From the NCBI RefSeq assembly GCF_003253735.1, contig NZ_QKYW01000001.1:186001-250000 (forward strand): a stretch of 64,000 bases of DNA. Direction: 5' to 3'. Below, in pieces: positions 8,829-18,817 of the stretch (position 1 is its first letter; every line of letters starts with the position of its first letter). The stretch is from Pseudomonas sp. URMO17WK12:I2 (GTDB lineage Bacteria; Pseudomonadota; Gammaproteobacteria; Pseudomonadales; Pseudomonadaceae). The notes beneath the pieces are model-generated. The model was not told where the DNA came from. It did no database searches and worked only from the letters and a program-made list of their open reading frames with translations. The translations under genes and the position numbers were made by a program.

Positions 8829-9575
8829 ATGCGAATCAGCCTGACGCTGTTGCCACTGCTGGCGACTCTGCCCTTGAGCGGCTGCCTCGGCACCCAAAGC
8901 CACTCCAATGTCGGCATTGAAGGTGCGCCGGCCAAAGCCGATACCCGCCTGCTGGAAGCCGGAGCTGCCACCTTGCAGTCGCAGCCGCCAGTCGCCGCCC
9001 TGAATGCCTATCTCGACGGCTTTCACTTCTACAACGGCAGGCAGGACGCCCAGATGGAAGCCCACCACTACTGTTCCATTCTCAGCGAAGAACTGATCCA
9101 GTGCGTGATCTACGACGGCAACGTCAAGGACGCCAAGCTGATGGGTGTCGAGTACATCATCAGCGAACAGCTGTTCAAGGCCCTGCCCGAGGGCGAAAAG
9201 GCGCTGTGGCACAGCCACGTGCATGAGGTGAAATCAGGCCAGCTGGTGGCCCCCGGCATCCCCGAAGCCGCCGAACACGCCCTGATGCGCAAACTGGTGC
9301 GCACCTACGGCAAGACCTGGCACACCTGGCATACCGATCAGCAGAAAAGTCTGCCGCTCGGCGTACCGCAGCTGATGATGGGCTTTACCGCCGATGGACA
9401 GGTGGACCAGCGCATGGTCGACGAGCGCGACCAGCGCTTCGGCATCGACAGCGCGAAAAAACGCCAGAACCGTGCCGATATCGAGCGCCCTGCGGTGCAG
9501 CCCGGAGCCGATGCCTGGCAGAAGGGCAAGGTGTATCAGATCCAGGACCCCACCGGTGCCCATGTGCACCACTGA
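8829..9575 (+). CDS. OBAP family (DUF1264) lipoprotein
   Basis: A 248-residue predicted lipoprotein. The signal sequence ends in the lipobox LSGC (Cys about residue 20), so it should be acylated and envelope-anchored. The mature protein matches the oil-body-associated protein family, with the segments GFHFYNGRQDAQMEAHHYC, LWHSHVHEVKSGQL and KTWHTWHTD. The dense His content in these motifs suggests a metal or redox site. A very strong ribosome site (AAGGAGGGAGG) precedes the ATG. In bacteria this family often occurs in stress or general-stress-sigma clusters. The biochemical role is unknown. Confidence 0.87.
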   Translation: MRISLTLLPLLATLPLSGCLGTQSHSNVGIEGAPAKADTRLLEAGAATLQSQPPVAALNAYLDGFHFYNGRQDAQMEAHHYCSILSEELIQCVIYDGNVKDAKLMGVEYIISEQLFKALPEGEKALWHSHVHEVKSGQLVAPGIPEAAEHALMRKLVRTYGKTWHTWHTDQQKSLPLGVPQLMMGFTADGQVDQRMVDERDQRFGIDSAKKRQNRADIERPAVQPGADAWQKGKVYQIQDPTGAHVHH

Positions 9576-9599
9576 AGCCTCCAGGTGCCGATACTGCCC

Positions 9600-12005
9600 T
9601 CAGGCCGTGCGGCACAATGCCCAGTCATGCAGCAATACCCGCAACTCGTCGAATTTCACCGGTTTGGCCAGGTAATCGCTCATGCCCGCCGCCAGGCAGC
9701 GCTCGCGGTCACCCGACTGGCTGTGGGCGGTGATCGCCAGCACCGGCAGTTCGGCGCAGGCGGGCAGCTGGCGCAGGGCGCGGCAGGTGGCGAAACCATC
9801 CATCACCGGCATCTGGCAATCGAGCAGCACCGCGTCGATGCGCTCGCGCTGCAGACATTCCAGTGCTTCGTTGCCGCTGTCCGCGGTGCGTACCCGGTAG
9901 CCGAGTTTGAGCAACATGCCGCGGATCACCAGCTGGTTGATGGCGTTGTCCTCGACTACCAGCACCGTGCACTGCTCGGGAGTCCGTACTGGCGTACCGC
10001 TGCTGCGCCGTACCGCCGGCTGCTCGGTTGGCTTCTGCACCGGCAGCGCCAGGGCCAGATCGAGACGGAAGATGCTGCCACCCGCCCCGGCGCGATTGGG
10101 CTCATAGCCGAGGTTGCCACCGAGCAGGTCGACCAGTTGGCGGCAGATGCTCAGGCCGATGCCCAAGCCACCGTACTCGCGGGTCATCGAAGTGTCGAGC
10201 TGATGAAAGCGGCGGTATAGGTCGGTTTCCCGGACATTTTCCAGACCGATACCAGCGTCGATCACTTCGAAGCTCAGCGGCAGGCTGTCAATGGCTGCCT
10301 GGGCGCTACCACGCACCCGCAGGTGCACCTTGCCCACGGCGGTGAACTTGATGGCGTTGTCGAGCAGATAGCCCAGCGCCTGGGCCAGCTTCTGGCCGTC
10401 GCCTTCAACCGTATCGGGCAGTCTCTCGTCGAGGTCCAGCCTGAATGCCAACCCCTTGTCGCGGGCGCGGCCTTCGAAATTCGCGCACAAGCCGTCGAGC
10501 AAGCCGCGCAGGCTGAAGGTTTCCCGCCGCGGATAGAGCCGGCCGGCCTGTAGCTCGGTGAGGGCGAGAATGTCGTTGACCATCTGCATCATGTCCCGCG
10601 CCGAGCGGGCCGCGGTCTTCTGGTACTGCTCCACCTCGGGATCCAGAGGCAGGGTCTGCATCAGCTCCAGCGAACCGATCACGCCATTCATTGGCGTGCG
10701 CAGCTCATGGGTCACGGTGGCCAGGAAATCGTCCTTGAGGCGATTGCTGTCGGCCAGTTGGTGGTTGAGTGCCTCCAGCTTGGCACTGGCACTCTGCAGG
10801 ATGCGTGCACGCTCCTCCTTCATCGCGTTGATGCGGTCGGCCAGGGCCAGCGACAGCAGCGCCACCTCGATGGCGCTGCCGATCTGGCTGGCGTACATGG
10901 TCAGGAACACGTTGGGCAGGTAGCCGAGCACCATCAGCGTATTGACCACGCCGCCAAGCAGGAACGCCGCCCAGGCGATCAGGAAATAACGCGCCACCCG
11001 CATGCCGCGCCACCAGGCCAGCGCGCCGGCGATCGGCACCACCAGGGTAAATACCAGGGCCAGCACGGTAGCCAGGCGCAGCGATAGGGCGTAGCTGGCG
11101 CACAGTGCCAACACCATCACCAGAACGCCCCAGAGCATCAGCAACAGCAGACTGCGATCCACCCAGGGGCTGTGCTCGCGGGTGTGCAGGAAGCTACGCG
11201 CGAACTGACAGCCGAACAGCGCCGTCGCGCCGATCAGGAACGGTGTGGCCGCGTTGGCCCACCAGGGGTTGTCAGGCCACAGGAACTCGATGCCGGCGCC
11301 ATTGACCGACACCTGGTAGAGGCCGAACGAGGCGATGTAGAAGATGTAATAGAGATAGCTGGTGTCGCGCACGCTGATGAAGATGAACAGGTTGTAAATC
11401 GCCATCACCAGTAACACGCCGTAGATGATACCCAGCACGTAGATGCGCGCCGGCTGTTCCTCCAGGTAGGCGGCCGGCGACCACAGGCTCAGCGGTGCCT
11501 GGATCGAACCCTGGCTTTGCAGGCGCAGGTAGACGCGGCGCACCTGCTCGGGCTGGAAGTCGAGGGTGAACAGGTAATTGTTCTGGCGGATTTCGCGGCT
11601 GGAGAACGGCAACGCATCGCCGGTCCGATGGCTCAGGTGAAAGCGGCCATCGCCGCCCTGCTCGTAGAGTTCCAGATGATCCAGCGGTGGATAGGCCAGC
11701 TCCAGCAGCCAGCTCTGCGGATTGCCGCTGGCCGTGCCCCGGGGCCGGTATTGCAGGTCGATGCGCAACCAGAACGCCGAACGCGAATAGCCGGCGTTCA
11801 GCACCGCCTTGTCATGCGGCCGGAAGCTGCCCTGCAGGGCGCTGGACGTGACGTCGTCGATGGTCTTGTCGCCACGCACGTCTTCGAACACCGCCATGTG
11901 CTCGCCAAGCGGCAAGACGCGGGTGCGCTCGTCGAAAACCGCCGGGTCGGCGGCATGGGCCAGCAACGGACACAGCGCCAGGAAAAGGATCAGGAAAAAA
12001 CGCAT
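9600..12005 (-). CDS. ladS: LadS-type hybrid sensor histidine kinase
   Basis: A membrane hybrid kinase of about 801 residues. Order: signal peptide, periplasmic 7TMR-DISMED2 domain (about 20-165), seven-helix 7TMR-DISM membrane domain (about 180-390), HisKA with the phospho-acceptor His433 in ATVTHELRTPMNG, HATPase, and a C-terminal receiver with phospho-acceptor Asp729 in LLDCQMPVMDG. This is the exact architecture of LadS, which in P. aeruginosa feeds phosphate into the GacS/GacA pathway and senses calcium through the DISMED2 domain. The neighbourhood thiD-thiE-hemL is also the ladS neighbourhood as I recall it. I chose the start at 12005 because the signal peptide begins there. An earlier ATG at 12086 adds a non-hydrophobic stretch. 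Convergent with the OBAP gene. Confidence 0.88.
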   Translation of the reverse strand: MRFFLILFLALCPLLAHAADPAVFDERTRVLPLGEHMAVFEDVRGDKTIDDVTSSALQGSFRPHDKAVLNAGYSRSAFWLRIDLQYRPRGTASGNPQSWLLELAYPPLDHLELYEQGGDGRFHLSHRTGDALPFSSREIRQNNYLFTLDFQPEQVRRVYLRLQSQGSIQAPLSLWSPAAYLEEQPARIYVLGIIYGVLLVMAIYNLFIFISVRDTSYLYYIFYIASFGLYQVSVNGAGIEFLWPDNPWWANAATPFLIGATALFGCQFARSFLHTREHSPWVDRSLLLLMLWGVLVMVLALCASYALSLRLATVLALVFTLVVPIAGALAWWRGMRVARYFLIAWAAFLLGGVVNTLMVLGYLPNVFLTMYASQIGSAIEVALLSLALADRINAMKEERARILQSASAKLEALNHQLADSNRLKDDFLATVTHELRTPMNGVIGSLELMQTLPLDPEVEQYQKTAARSARDMMQMVNDILALTELQAGRLYPRRETFSLRGLLDGLCANFEGRARDKGLAFRLDLDERLPDTVEGDGQKLAQALGYLLDNAIKFTAVGKVHLRVRGSAQAAIDSLPLSFEVIDAGIGLENVRETDLYRRFHQLDTSMTREYGGLGIGLSICRQLVDLLGGNLGYEPNRAGAGGSIFRLDLALALPVQKPTEQPAVRRSSGTPVRTPEQCTVLVVEDNAINQLVIRGMLLKLGYRVRTADSGNEALECLQRERIDAVLLDCQMPVMDGFATCRALRQLPACAELPVLAITAHSQSGDRERCLAAGMSDYLAKPVKFDELRVLLHDWALCRTA

Positions 12006-12152
12006 GCAGCCCCGCAGATGGCCATGTTGCGCGATACCGGAAGGCCCCACGCCCTCATGGTGATACCGCCGTGCACGGCTCGACATATCAATGCTGGCAA
12101 CTCTATGGAGGGTGATCGCTCATCGCAAGCGTCATGACGACCAACCGTCAGC

Positions 12153-13004
12153 TCATGGCACCGGCAGACTCAACAAGGCCCGGGTGATGGCTTCGGCCAG
12201 GTACTGGATGGAAAACACCCCGCCGTGGGCCCAGGTATCGGGCATCGCCGCGAAACGGTCGGCGCGCACGAACGGCATGGCCCGCCACTCGCGCGTGGCG
12301 AACAGTTGCGCCTGCCCGGCGAATGGCTCGACGTACAGCACCACGCCCTCCTCGATGCGCGCCAGCGCCTGCACCGGCACCACCGCCTCGCGCGGCTGCG
12401 GGTAGGCGGGCTGCAGGTGCAACTGCTGCAGGGCGTGGTCGATCATCGAATCGCCGCCATCGACGCGCACCGTGCTCGGCGAGGTGAAGCGGATCACCAC
12501 GACTTTCGGCAACCGCCCGCGAAAATGCTCGACCAGTTGGCGATGCAGCTCATCGATCTGCACCTGCATGGCCGCCAGTTCGCGCAGCGCATGATCCTCA
12601 CGGCCGAAGCGCTGGGCCAGGGCCAGGTAGTCGTCACGGGCGACCAGGTAGCTGTCGTGCTCCTGGGACAGGCTGCCATAGGCAGTGACCGGCGCGATGC
12701 GCGCCAGCTGCGCGCGCATGCCCGCCTGCGGCTCGCCGATGACGATCAGATCCGGTTTGAGCGCGGCCAATTGCTCGAGATCCGGCGCACGCCGCGAACC
12801 CGCGCTGGGTACCTGGGCTGGCAACGGCGGGCGCGCCACCCGGGCACGGTATTGATCGGCGTCGGCCACGGCAATCGGCGTGATATCGAGCTTGAGCAGA
12901 TGCTCGGTGGCCTCCCAGCTCAGCGCCACCACCCGCGGTTTGGCCTGGGCCAGGCCCGCCAGCAGGCACAGCAGCACCGCGACACCACGCAACAGATTGT
13001 TCAT
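12153..13004 (-). CDS. Periplasmic iron-siderophore-type ABC substrate-binding protein (FecB/FhuD-like)
   Basis: A 283-residue exported protein with a signal peptide (LLRGVAVLLCLLAGLAQA) and a class III periplasmic-binding fold. The family marks are RVVALSWEATEHLLKL near the N-terminus, the DLEQLAALKPDLIVI strand and the GVFSIQYLAEAITRAL C-terminal helix. Family members bring ferric siderophores, haem or cobalamin to an inner-membrane ABC importer. No permease, ATPase or TonB receptor lies nearby, so it is an orphan here. The start at 13004 has AAGGCG about ten bases upstream. It lies between ladS and thiD, where I do not recall it in P. aeruginosa. The ligand is unknown. Confidence 0.85.
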   Translation of the reverse strand: MNNLLRGVAVLLCLLAGLAQAKPRVVALSWEATEHLLKLDITPIAVADADQYRARVARPPLPAQVPSAGSRRAPDLEQLAALKPDLIVIGEPQAGMRAQLARIAPVTAYGSLSQEHDSYLVARDDYLALAQRFGREDHALRELAAMQVQIDELHRQLVEHFRGRLPKVVVIRFTSPSTVRVDGGDSMIDHALQQLHLQPAYPQPREAVVPVQALARIEEGVVLYVEPFAGQAQLFATREWRAMPFVRADRFAAMPDTWAHGGVFSIQYLAEAITRALLSLPVP

Positions 13005-13164
13005 GCCAGGCGCCTTCTGCCCTGCTGATAAGGAACATGCATGCCTCACGAATGCAAGGCACGGCCATCCTACAAACACCCATCCCGGGGCTCAAGGCTT
13101 TGGCGCAGCCAACGACGGCAGCCGTGCCCCGAGCACCGAACCGCCCCGGCCTCATTGCCGCCCA

Positions 13165-13170
13165 TAAAAT
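13165..13170 (+). promoter_or_regulatory. Possible -10 element for thiD
   Basis: TAAAAT stands out in a GC-rich stretch about 110 bases before the chosen thiD start. No good -35 hexamer is seen at the right distance, so this is tentative. Confidence 0.25.
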
Positions 13171-13278
13171 GTTAAGCTCGCGGCCAATCCAGATGCCGCC
13201 TGCCATGTGCCGGTGCGAGCCCGACCAACCTGGTACCGCGGCCACCGCCGTACCCGTAAACCGGAACCCGCGACACAG

Positions 13279-14112
13279 ATGATCGACTTTGGCCTTCCCG
13301 ATTACCCACGCAGCACTGCCCGCCTCGCCCCGTCGCGCCCGGTGGTGCTGTGCCTGTCCGGCCATGACCCAAGCGGCGGCGCCGGCCTGCAGGCCGACAT
13401 CGAAGCGCTGCTCGCCCAGGGCTGCCACGCGGCCCCGACGGTCACCGCGCTGACCGTGCAGGACACCGTCGACGTCAGCGGCTTCCGGGTCCTGGATCGC
13501 GACTGGGTACTGGCCCAGGCCCATGCGGTGATCGCCGACATGCCGGTGGCCGCGGTCAAGCTGGGCATGCTCGGTTCGGTGGAAATGGTCGACACCGTGC
13601 TGATGATCATGGACAAGCTGCCCGGCGTGCCACTGGTCTGCGACCCGGTGCTGCGTGCCGGTGGCGGCGGTGCCCTGGGCAAGGAAGACGTCGGCTTCGC
13701 CATGCGCGAACGGCTGTTCGCCGCTTCCACCATCGCCACGCCGAACCTGCCCGAAGCGCGCATCCTCGCCGAGTTGCCGGATGGCAGCGCGGACCAATGC
13801 GCAGAAAAGCTGCTGCCGTACATCGAATACCTGCTGATCACCGGCGGTCATGGCGACGAAAGCGACGTCCACAACCGCCTGTACCTGCGCGATGGCAGCC
13901 GCCACGACTTCACCTGTGCCCGCCTGCCTGGCAGCTACCACGGCTCGGGCTGCACCCTGGCCAGCACCCTGGCCGGGCGCCTGGCCCTTGGTCAGGATCT
14001 GATCGGCGCAGTGCGAACCGCCCTGGACTACACCTGGCGGACCCTGCGCGACGCAGAGCAACCCGGCCGCGGCCAGTTCGTGCCGCGCCGCCTGCCACTG
14101 GACCTCAGCTGA
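13279..14112 (+). CDS. thiD: Hydroxymethylpyrimidine/phosphomethylpyrimidine kinase ThiD
   Basis: A ribokinase-fold enzyme that phosphorylates HMP and HMP-P for thiamine synthesis. The substrate motif [20 protein letters not shown] is near the N-terminus, and the anion-hole motif [16 protein letters not shown] near the C-terminus carries the catalytic Cys/Asp-region signature. About 277 residues from the ATG at 13279. An in-frame start at 13207 adds a basic, non-family N-terminus. It overlaps thiE by the TGATG junction, so the two are translationally coupled. No TPP riboswitch (THI box) is visible upstream. Confidence 0.94.
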   Translation: MIDFGLPDYPRSTARLAPSRPVVLCLSGHDPSGGAGLQADIEALLAQGCHAAPTVTALTVQDTVDVSGFRVLDRDWVLAQAHAVIADMPVAAVKLGMLGSVEMVDTVLMIMDKLPGVPLVCDPVLRAGGGGALGKEDVGFAMRERLFAASTIATPNLPEARILAELPDGSADQCAEKLLPYIEYLLITGGHGDESDVHNRLYLRDGSRHDFTCARLPGSYHGSGCTLASTLAGRLALGQDLIGAVRTALDYTWRTLRDAEQPGRGQFVPRRLPLDLS

Positions 14113-14753
14113 TGGCTACGGCTGGCCACCTGCGCGGCCTCTACGCGATAACCGACAGCGGGCTGCTCGCCGGCGGCAAGCTGCTGCCCTACGTGGAAGC
14201 GGCGCTGACCGGTGGCGCACGCCTGCTGCAATACCGCGACAAATCCACCGACGAAGCCCGCCGCCTGCGCGAAGCCGAAGCCCTGCGCAGGCTGTGCGAA
14301 AGCCATGGCGCCACGCTGATCATCAATGACGATGCCGAGCTGGCAGCGCGCCTCGGCGTCGGCCTGCACCTCGGCCAGCAGGATGGCTCGCTGGCCGCCG
14401 CCCGCGCCCTGCTCGGCCGCCAGGCGATCATCGGTGGCACCTGTCACGCCCAGCTCGCCCTGGCTGAACAGGCGGCCGGTGAAGGCGCCAGCTACGTGGC
14501 CTTCGGCCGCTTCTTCAACTCACTGACCAAACCCGGCGCTCCCGCCGCTACGCTGGACCTGCTCGCTACCGCCCGGGCCCGCGTAGCCCTGCCGATCGTC
14601 GCCATCGGCGGCATCGACCTGCACAACGCCGCACCACTGATCGCACACGGCGCCAGCATGATCGCCGTGATCCATGCCCTGTTCGCCGCCGAATCACCCG
14701 CCGAGGTCGAGCGCCGCGCGCGCGCCTTCAGCGCGCTGTTCGACGCGAACTGA
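14112..14753 (+). CDS. thiE: Thiamine-phosphate synthase ThiE
   Basis: A TIM-barrel enzyme joining HMP-PP and the thiazole phosphate to give thiamine phosphate. It has 213 residues. Visible motifs: [11 protein letters not shown] at the first strand, LLQYRDKS (pyrophosphate-binding Arg and Lys), [15 protein letters not shown], and the phosphate loops [12 protein letters not shown] and [11 protein letters not shown]. The start overlaps the thiD stop (TGATG) and hemL follows after 21 bases, so thiD-thiE-hemL form one unit. The kinase, synthase and hemL together are the standard Pseudomonas order. Confidence 0.95.
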   Translation: MATAGHLRGLYAITDSGLLAGGKLLPYVEAALTGGARLLQYRDKSTDEARRLREAEALRRLCESHGATLIINDDAELAARLGVGLHLGQQDGSLAAARALLGRQAIIGGTCHAQLALAEQAAGEGASYVAFGRFFNSLTKPGAPAATLDLLATARARVALPIVAIGGIDLHNAAPLIAHGASMIAVIHALFAAESPAEVERRARAFSALFDAN

Positions 14754-14774
14754 CTGACCTTTCAGGAGACCCCC

Positions 14775-16064
14775 ATGTCCCGCTCCGAAACGCTATTCGC
14801 CAACGCCCAGAAACACATCCCCGGCGGCGTCAACTCGCCGGTCCGCGCCTTCAAGAGCGTGGGTGGCACGCCACTGTTCTTCAAGCACGCCGAGGGCGCC
14901 TACGTCACCGATGAAGACGACAAGCGCTACGTCGACTACGTCGGTTCCTGGGGCCCGATGATTCTCGGCCACAGCCACCCGGAGGTGCTCGACGCGGTGC
15001 GCAGGCAGCTCGACCATGGTCTGTCCTACGGTGCACCGACCGCCATGGAAACCGAGATGGCCGACCTGGTCTGCTCGATCGTGCCGTCCATGGAAATGGT
15101 GCGCATGGTCAGTTCGGGCACCGAGGCGACCATGAGTGCCATCCGCCTGGCACGTGGCTACACCGGCCGTGACGCGATCATCAAGTTCGAAGGCTGCTAC
15201 CATGGCCACTCCGACAGCCTGCTGGTCAAGGCCGGCTCCGGCCTGCTGACCCAGGGCGTGCCCAGCTCGGCGGGCGTACCGGCGGATTTCGCCAAGCACA
15301 CCCTGACGCTGCCGTTCAACGACATCGACGCGGTCGCCAAGACACTCGCCGACGTCGGCCAGAGCGTGGCCTGCATCATCGTCGAGCCGGTAGCCGGCAA
15401 CATGAACTGCGTACCGCCGGCACCGGGCTTCCTCGAAGGCCTGCGCGAGCAGTGCGACAAACATGGCGTGGTGCTGATCTTCGACGAGGTGATGACCGGT
15501 TTCCGAGTTGCCCTCGGCGGCGCCCAGGCGCACTACGGCGTCACTCCGGATCTGTCGACCTTCGGCAAGATCGTCGGCGGCGGCATGCCGGTGGGCTGCT
15601 TCGGGGGCAAGCGCGCGATCATGCAGCGCATCGCTCCGCTCGGCCCGGTCTACCAGGCCGGCACCCTGTCGGGTAACCCGCTGGCCATGGCCGCCGGCCT
15701 GACCACCCTGAAGCTGATCAGCCGCCCGGGCTTCCACGCCGAACTCACCGACTACACCAGCCGCCTGCTGCAGGGCCTGCAGGACCGCGCCGATGCCGCC
15801 GGTATCCCGTTCGTCACCACCCAGGCAGGCGGCATGTTCGGCCTGTACTTCAGCGGCGCCGACGATATCGTCACCTTCGACGACGTGATGGCCAGCGATG
15901 CCGAGCGCTTCAAGCGTTTCTTCCACCTGATGCTCGAGGCTGGTGTATACCTGGCGCCAAGCGCCTTCGAGGCCGGCTTCACCTCCATCGCCCATGGCGA
16001 AACCGAGCTGAACCTGACCCTGGATGCGGCCGAGCGCGCCTTCGCCGCCCTCAAGCAGGGGTGA
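14775..16064 (+). CDS. hemL: Glutamate-1-semialdehyde 2,1-aminomutase HemL
   Basis: A PLP enzyme converting glutamate-1-semialdehyde to 5-aminolevulinate, the C5 route to haem. 429 residues, normal length. The N-terminus [18 protein letters not shown] is characteristic. The PLP lysine is in [15 protein letters not shown], and the aspartate that pairs with the cofactor is in [16 protein letters not shown] lies seven bases upstream of the ATG. It is the last gene of the thiD-thiE-hemL unit. Confidence 0.97.
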   Translation: MSRSETLFANAQKHIPGGVNSPVRAFKSVGGTPLFFKHAEGAYVTDEDDKRYVDYVGSWGPMILGHSHPEVLDAVRRQLDHGLSYGAPTAMETEMADLVCSIVPSMEMVRMVSSGTEATMSAIRLARGYTGRDAIIKFEGCYHGHSDSLLVKAGSGLLTQGVPSSAGVPADFAKHTLTLPFNDIDAVAKTLADVGQSVACIIVEPVAGNMNCVPPAPGFLEGLREQCDKHGVVLIFDEVMTGFRVALGGAQAHYGVTPDLSTFGKIVGGGMPVGCFGGKRAIMQRIAPLGPVYQAGTLSGNPLAMAAGLTTLKLISRPGFHAELTDYTSRLLQGLQDRADAAGIPFVTTQAGGMFGLYFSGADDIVTFDDVMASDAERFKRFFHLMLEAGVYLAPSAFEAGFTSIAHGETELNLTLDAAERAFAALKQG

Positions 16065-16298
16065 TCGAAGCGGCGCCGTTCGGCGCCTGAGGTGAACGGC
16101 GGGAGGCCTGAACAGATCTCTGTGAAAGCACCCGCCGCGCACGAAGCGACTATCTGGTGACACTTTTGCGCAAGGTTGGGGCAGAAAAGCCGGCAAAGAC
16201 TTTGTAAGAACGGTGCTGCTTATTTCATAATGTGATGCCGAGCCCATTTGGCCTCGTCATCCATCCACCTGTCAGCCTGTCGAGGTATCCGGATCTTC

Positions 16299-16847
16299 AT
16301 GAAGCGCACCGGCCGCACCCTGTCTCTGGGCTGCCTGTTGCTCCTGCTGCCAACGCTCGGCGTGGCGGATGGAAACTCATTGCTGATCCCGGCGACCGGG
16401 AGCTGCTCGCTCAACGTCGCCGCCGAAGACCTGCCCGCCGCGCTGCAAGCCTGCCAACAGAGCGCCGACGGTGGCGATGCCCAGGCCCAGTACGAACTGG
16501 GCGAGTTCTACTACGAAGGCCGAGCCGGCGAGCGTGACCTGCCCCAGGCACTGAGCTGGTTCGAACACGCCTCATTGCAGGGGCACGCCCAGGCGCAGTA
16601 CCGCCTGGGCATGATGTTCTTCCGTGGCGAAGGCGTGGCGGCCAATAACGTGCAGGCCTACATCGTGCTGAAGATGGCCGCGGTCAACGGCTCGGATGAA
16701 GCGATGGATGGAGCCGACGAAGTGGCCATGCAGATGCCCCGCGCCGAACAGGAAGTTGCCACCCAGGTACTGGGGCAGATCTTCCGCAATTACCTGCAGG
16801 AACTGCAGGCCGCCGACAGCCTGTCGCCGTTCGCGCCACTCAAGTAA
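16299..16847 (+). CDS. Exported Sel1-repeat (SLR) protein
   Basis: A 182-residue protein with a signal peptide (LSLGCLLLLLPTLGVADG) followed by Sel1-like repeats. Two are clear: DAQAQYELGEFYYEGRAGERD and the next one, starting HAQAQYRLGMMFFRGEGVA. SLR proteins are alpha-solenoid scaffolds for protein contacts in the envelope. I chose the ATG at 16299, which puts GGAT about eight bases upstream and begins directly at the signal peptide. The frame opens earlier at 16248 without a good reason to start there. It is convergent with the DUF1820 gene. The same gene occupies this place between hemL and miaB in other Pseudomonas as I recall. Confidence 0.85.
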   Translation: MKRTGRTLSLGCLLLLLPTLGVADGNSLLIPATGSCSLNVAAEDLPAALQACQQSADGGDAQAQYELGEFYYEGRAGERDLPQALSWFEHASLQGHAQAQYRLGMMFFRGEGVAANNVQAYIVLKMAAVNGSDEAMDGADEVAMQMPRAEQEVATQVLGQIFRNYLQELQAADSLSPFAPLK

Positions 16848-16874
16848 TCAGCTGATTCAGCGGCCTGCGGCCGC

Positions 16875-17201
16875 CTACTTCTCCGGCATCGGTGGCATCG
16901 GGAAAGGCATGACATTGCCGCCGCCCTTGGCCTCGCTGATCTTCGGCGTGCCGAGGCGCTCCACCTCGTCGATTCGCACGATCGAGTGCATCGGTACGAA
17001 GCTGCGCACCACGCCATCGAACTGCGCCTTGAGCTTCTCTTCGCTGGGGTCGACCACCAGCTGCGAGCGCTCACCGAACACGAATTCCTCGATTTCCAGA
17101 AAGCCCCACAGGTCGCTCTGGAAGATCTGCTTGGCATACATCTCGTACACCTGGCCCTGGTTGAGAAAGATCACCTTGTAGATGGGGTCGCGCTTGGTCA
17201 T
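16875..17201 (-). CDS. DUF1820 family protein
   Basis: A small cytosolic protein of 108 residues. The family mark is the N-terminal [19 protein letters not shown] followed by [17 protein letters not shown]. The C-terminus is Pro/Met rich ([15 protein letters not shown]). Its function is unknown, but the gene is conserved beside miaB in pseudomonads. The start at 17201 (MTKRDPIYK) fits the family. The frame extends upstream to 17327 without conserved sequence. It is divergent from miaB. Confidence 0.86.
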   Translation of the reverse strand: MTKRDPIYKVIFLNQGQVYEMYAKQIFQSDLWGFLEIEEFVFGERSQLVVDPSEEKLKAQFDGVVRSFVPMHSIVRIDEVERLGTPKISEAKGGGNVMPFPMPPMPEK

Positions 17202-17311
17202 GGATAACGAATGGCTGGCTGTGCAATGAAAGGGCGCGAATCTTAGCATGCCGCTACGCCCCGGCGTCGCCCTCCCGTCCAGCGCCTGTGGCCTCGGACG
17301 GCCAACCCCCC

Positions 17312-17317
17312 TATAAT
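17312..17317 (+). promoter_or_regulatory. Candidate -10 box for miaB
   Basis: A perfect TATAAT in a very GC-rich context, 34 bases before the miaB ATG. No clear -35 hexamer lies 17 bases upstream. Confidence 0.5.
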
Positions 17318-17350
17318 CCGCGGTCATTTTTTCACCGCCGACGAACCGCC

Positions 17351-18685
17351 ATGACCAAGAAGCTCTATATCGAAACCCACGGTTGCCAGATGAACGAGTA
17401 CGACAGCTCGCGCATGGTCGACCTGCTGGGCGAGCATCAGGCCCTGGAGGTCACCGATCGCCCGGAGGACGCCGACGTCATCCTGCTCAACACCTGCTCG
17501 ATCCGCGAGAAGGCCCAGGACAAGGTGTTCTCTCAACTCGGCCGCTGGCGTGAGCTGAAACTGGAAAACCCGGATCTGGTGATTGGCGTCGGCGGCTGCG
17601 TGGCCAGCCAGGAAGGTGCGGCGATCCGCGACCGCGCACCTTACGTCGACGTGGTGTTCGGCCCGCAAACCCTGCACCGCCTGCCGGAAATGATCGATGC
17701 CGCACGGCTGACCAAGACCGCTCAGGTGGACATTTCCTTTCCCGAGATCGAGAAGTTCGACCGCCTGCCCGAGCCACGGGTCGACGGCCCCAGCGCCATG
17801 GTTTCGGTCATGGAAGGCTGCAGCAAGTACTGCACCTTCTGCGTAGTGCCCTACACCCGGGGCGAGGAAGTCAGCCGGCCGCTGGACGACGTGCTGGGCG
17901 AAATCATTCACCTGGCCGAAAACGGCGTGCGTGAAGTGACCCTGCTCGGCCAGAACGTCAACGGTTACCGCGGTGAAACGCGCGACGGCGGCATCGCCGA
18001 TTTCGCCGAGCTGCTGTATCTGGTGGCCGCCGTCGAGGGCATCGACCGTATTCGCTACATCACCAGCCACCCGCTGGAATTTTCCGACGCCCTGATCAAG
18101 GCCCACGCCGATATTCCGGAGCTGGTGAAGTTTCTCCACCTGCCGGTGCAGTCCGGCTCCGACCGTATTCTTGCCGCCATGAAGCGCAACCATACCGCGC
18201 TGGAGTACAAGTCGCGCATCCGCAAGCTGCGGGCCACCGTACCGGATATCGTGATCAGCTCGGACTTCATCGTCGGCTTCCCCGGCGAGACCGAAAAAGA
18301 CTTCGAGCAGACCATGAAACTGGTCGAGGACGTAGGCTTCGACTTCTCCTACTCCTTCATGTACAGCTCGCGCCCCGGTACACCGGCCGCGGATATTCAT
18401 GACGACACGCCGGAAGAAGTGAAGAAGGAACGCCTGCAGCGTCTGCAGCATCGCCTCAATCAGCAGGGCTTTGAAAACAGCCGGCGCATGGTCGGCAGCG
18501 TGCAGCGCATTCTGGTCAGTGACTTTTCCAAGAAGGACCCGGGCAAGCTGCAGGGCAAGACCGAGAACAACCGCTTCGTCAACTTCCAGTGCGACAATCC
18601 GCGCCTGATCGGCCAGTTCGTCGATGTGCATATCGACGAGGCGATGCCGCATTCGCTGCGCGGCACCCTGATCGAGCGCCATTGA
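17351..18685 (+). CDS. miaB: tRNA-2-methylthio-N6-dimethylallyladenosine synthase MiaB
   Basis: A radical-SAM methylthiotransferase that adds the 2-methylthio group to i6A37 of tRNAs. 444 residues. It has the N-terminal UPF0004 domain with three cluster cysteines ([22 protein letters not shown]), the radical-SAM CxxxCxxC in [13 protein letters not shown] and a C-terminal TRAM domain (about 375-440). The start at 17351 gives the standard [13 protein letters not shown]-terminus. Codons before it in the same frame have no family match. It heads the miaB, phoH-like, ybeY, corC, lnt series. Confidence 0.97.
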   Translation: MTKKLYIETHGCQMNEYDSSRMVDLLGEHQALEVTDRPEDADVILLNTCSIREKAQDKVFSQLGRWRELKLENPDLVIGVGGCVASQEGAAIRDRAPYVDVVFGPQTLHRLPEMIDAARLTKTAQVDISFPEIEKFDRLPEPRVDGPSAMVSVMEGCSKYCTFCVVPYTRGEEVSRPLDDVLGEIIHLAENGVREVTLLGQNVNGYRGETRDGGIADFAELLYLVAAVEGIDRIRYITSHPLEFSDALIKAHADIPELVKFLHLPVQSGSDRILAAMKRNHTALEYKSRIRKLRATVPDIVISSDFIVGFPGETEKDFEQTMKLVEDVGFDFSYSFMYSSRPGTPAADIHDDTPEEVKKERLQRLQHRLNQQGFENSRRMVGSVQRILVSDFSKKDPGKLQGKTENNRFVNFQCDNPRLIGQFVDVHIDEAMPHSLRGTLIERH

Positions 18686-18817
18686 AGAAATAGCCTATAC
18701 CCCTCATATGAGTGATAACGCGCCGGGCGCAGCGCGGCTATCGGCCGTGCTTTCACTCGTCCGTCGCTAGCGCTATTCTCTCCCTTCCATTCAGCCGACG
18801 GCGGCCACAAAACGACC

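Noticed and set aside
13080..13278. TPP riboswitch upstream of thiD
   Set aside because: No THI-box sequence (CUGAGA...GAUxUG pattern) could be found. The gap is short and GC-rich.
16065..16100. GGCGCC-GTTC-GGCGCC hairpin after hemL as a terminator
   Set aside because: The stem is only six pairs and has no T-tract.
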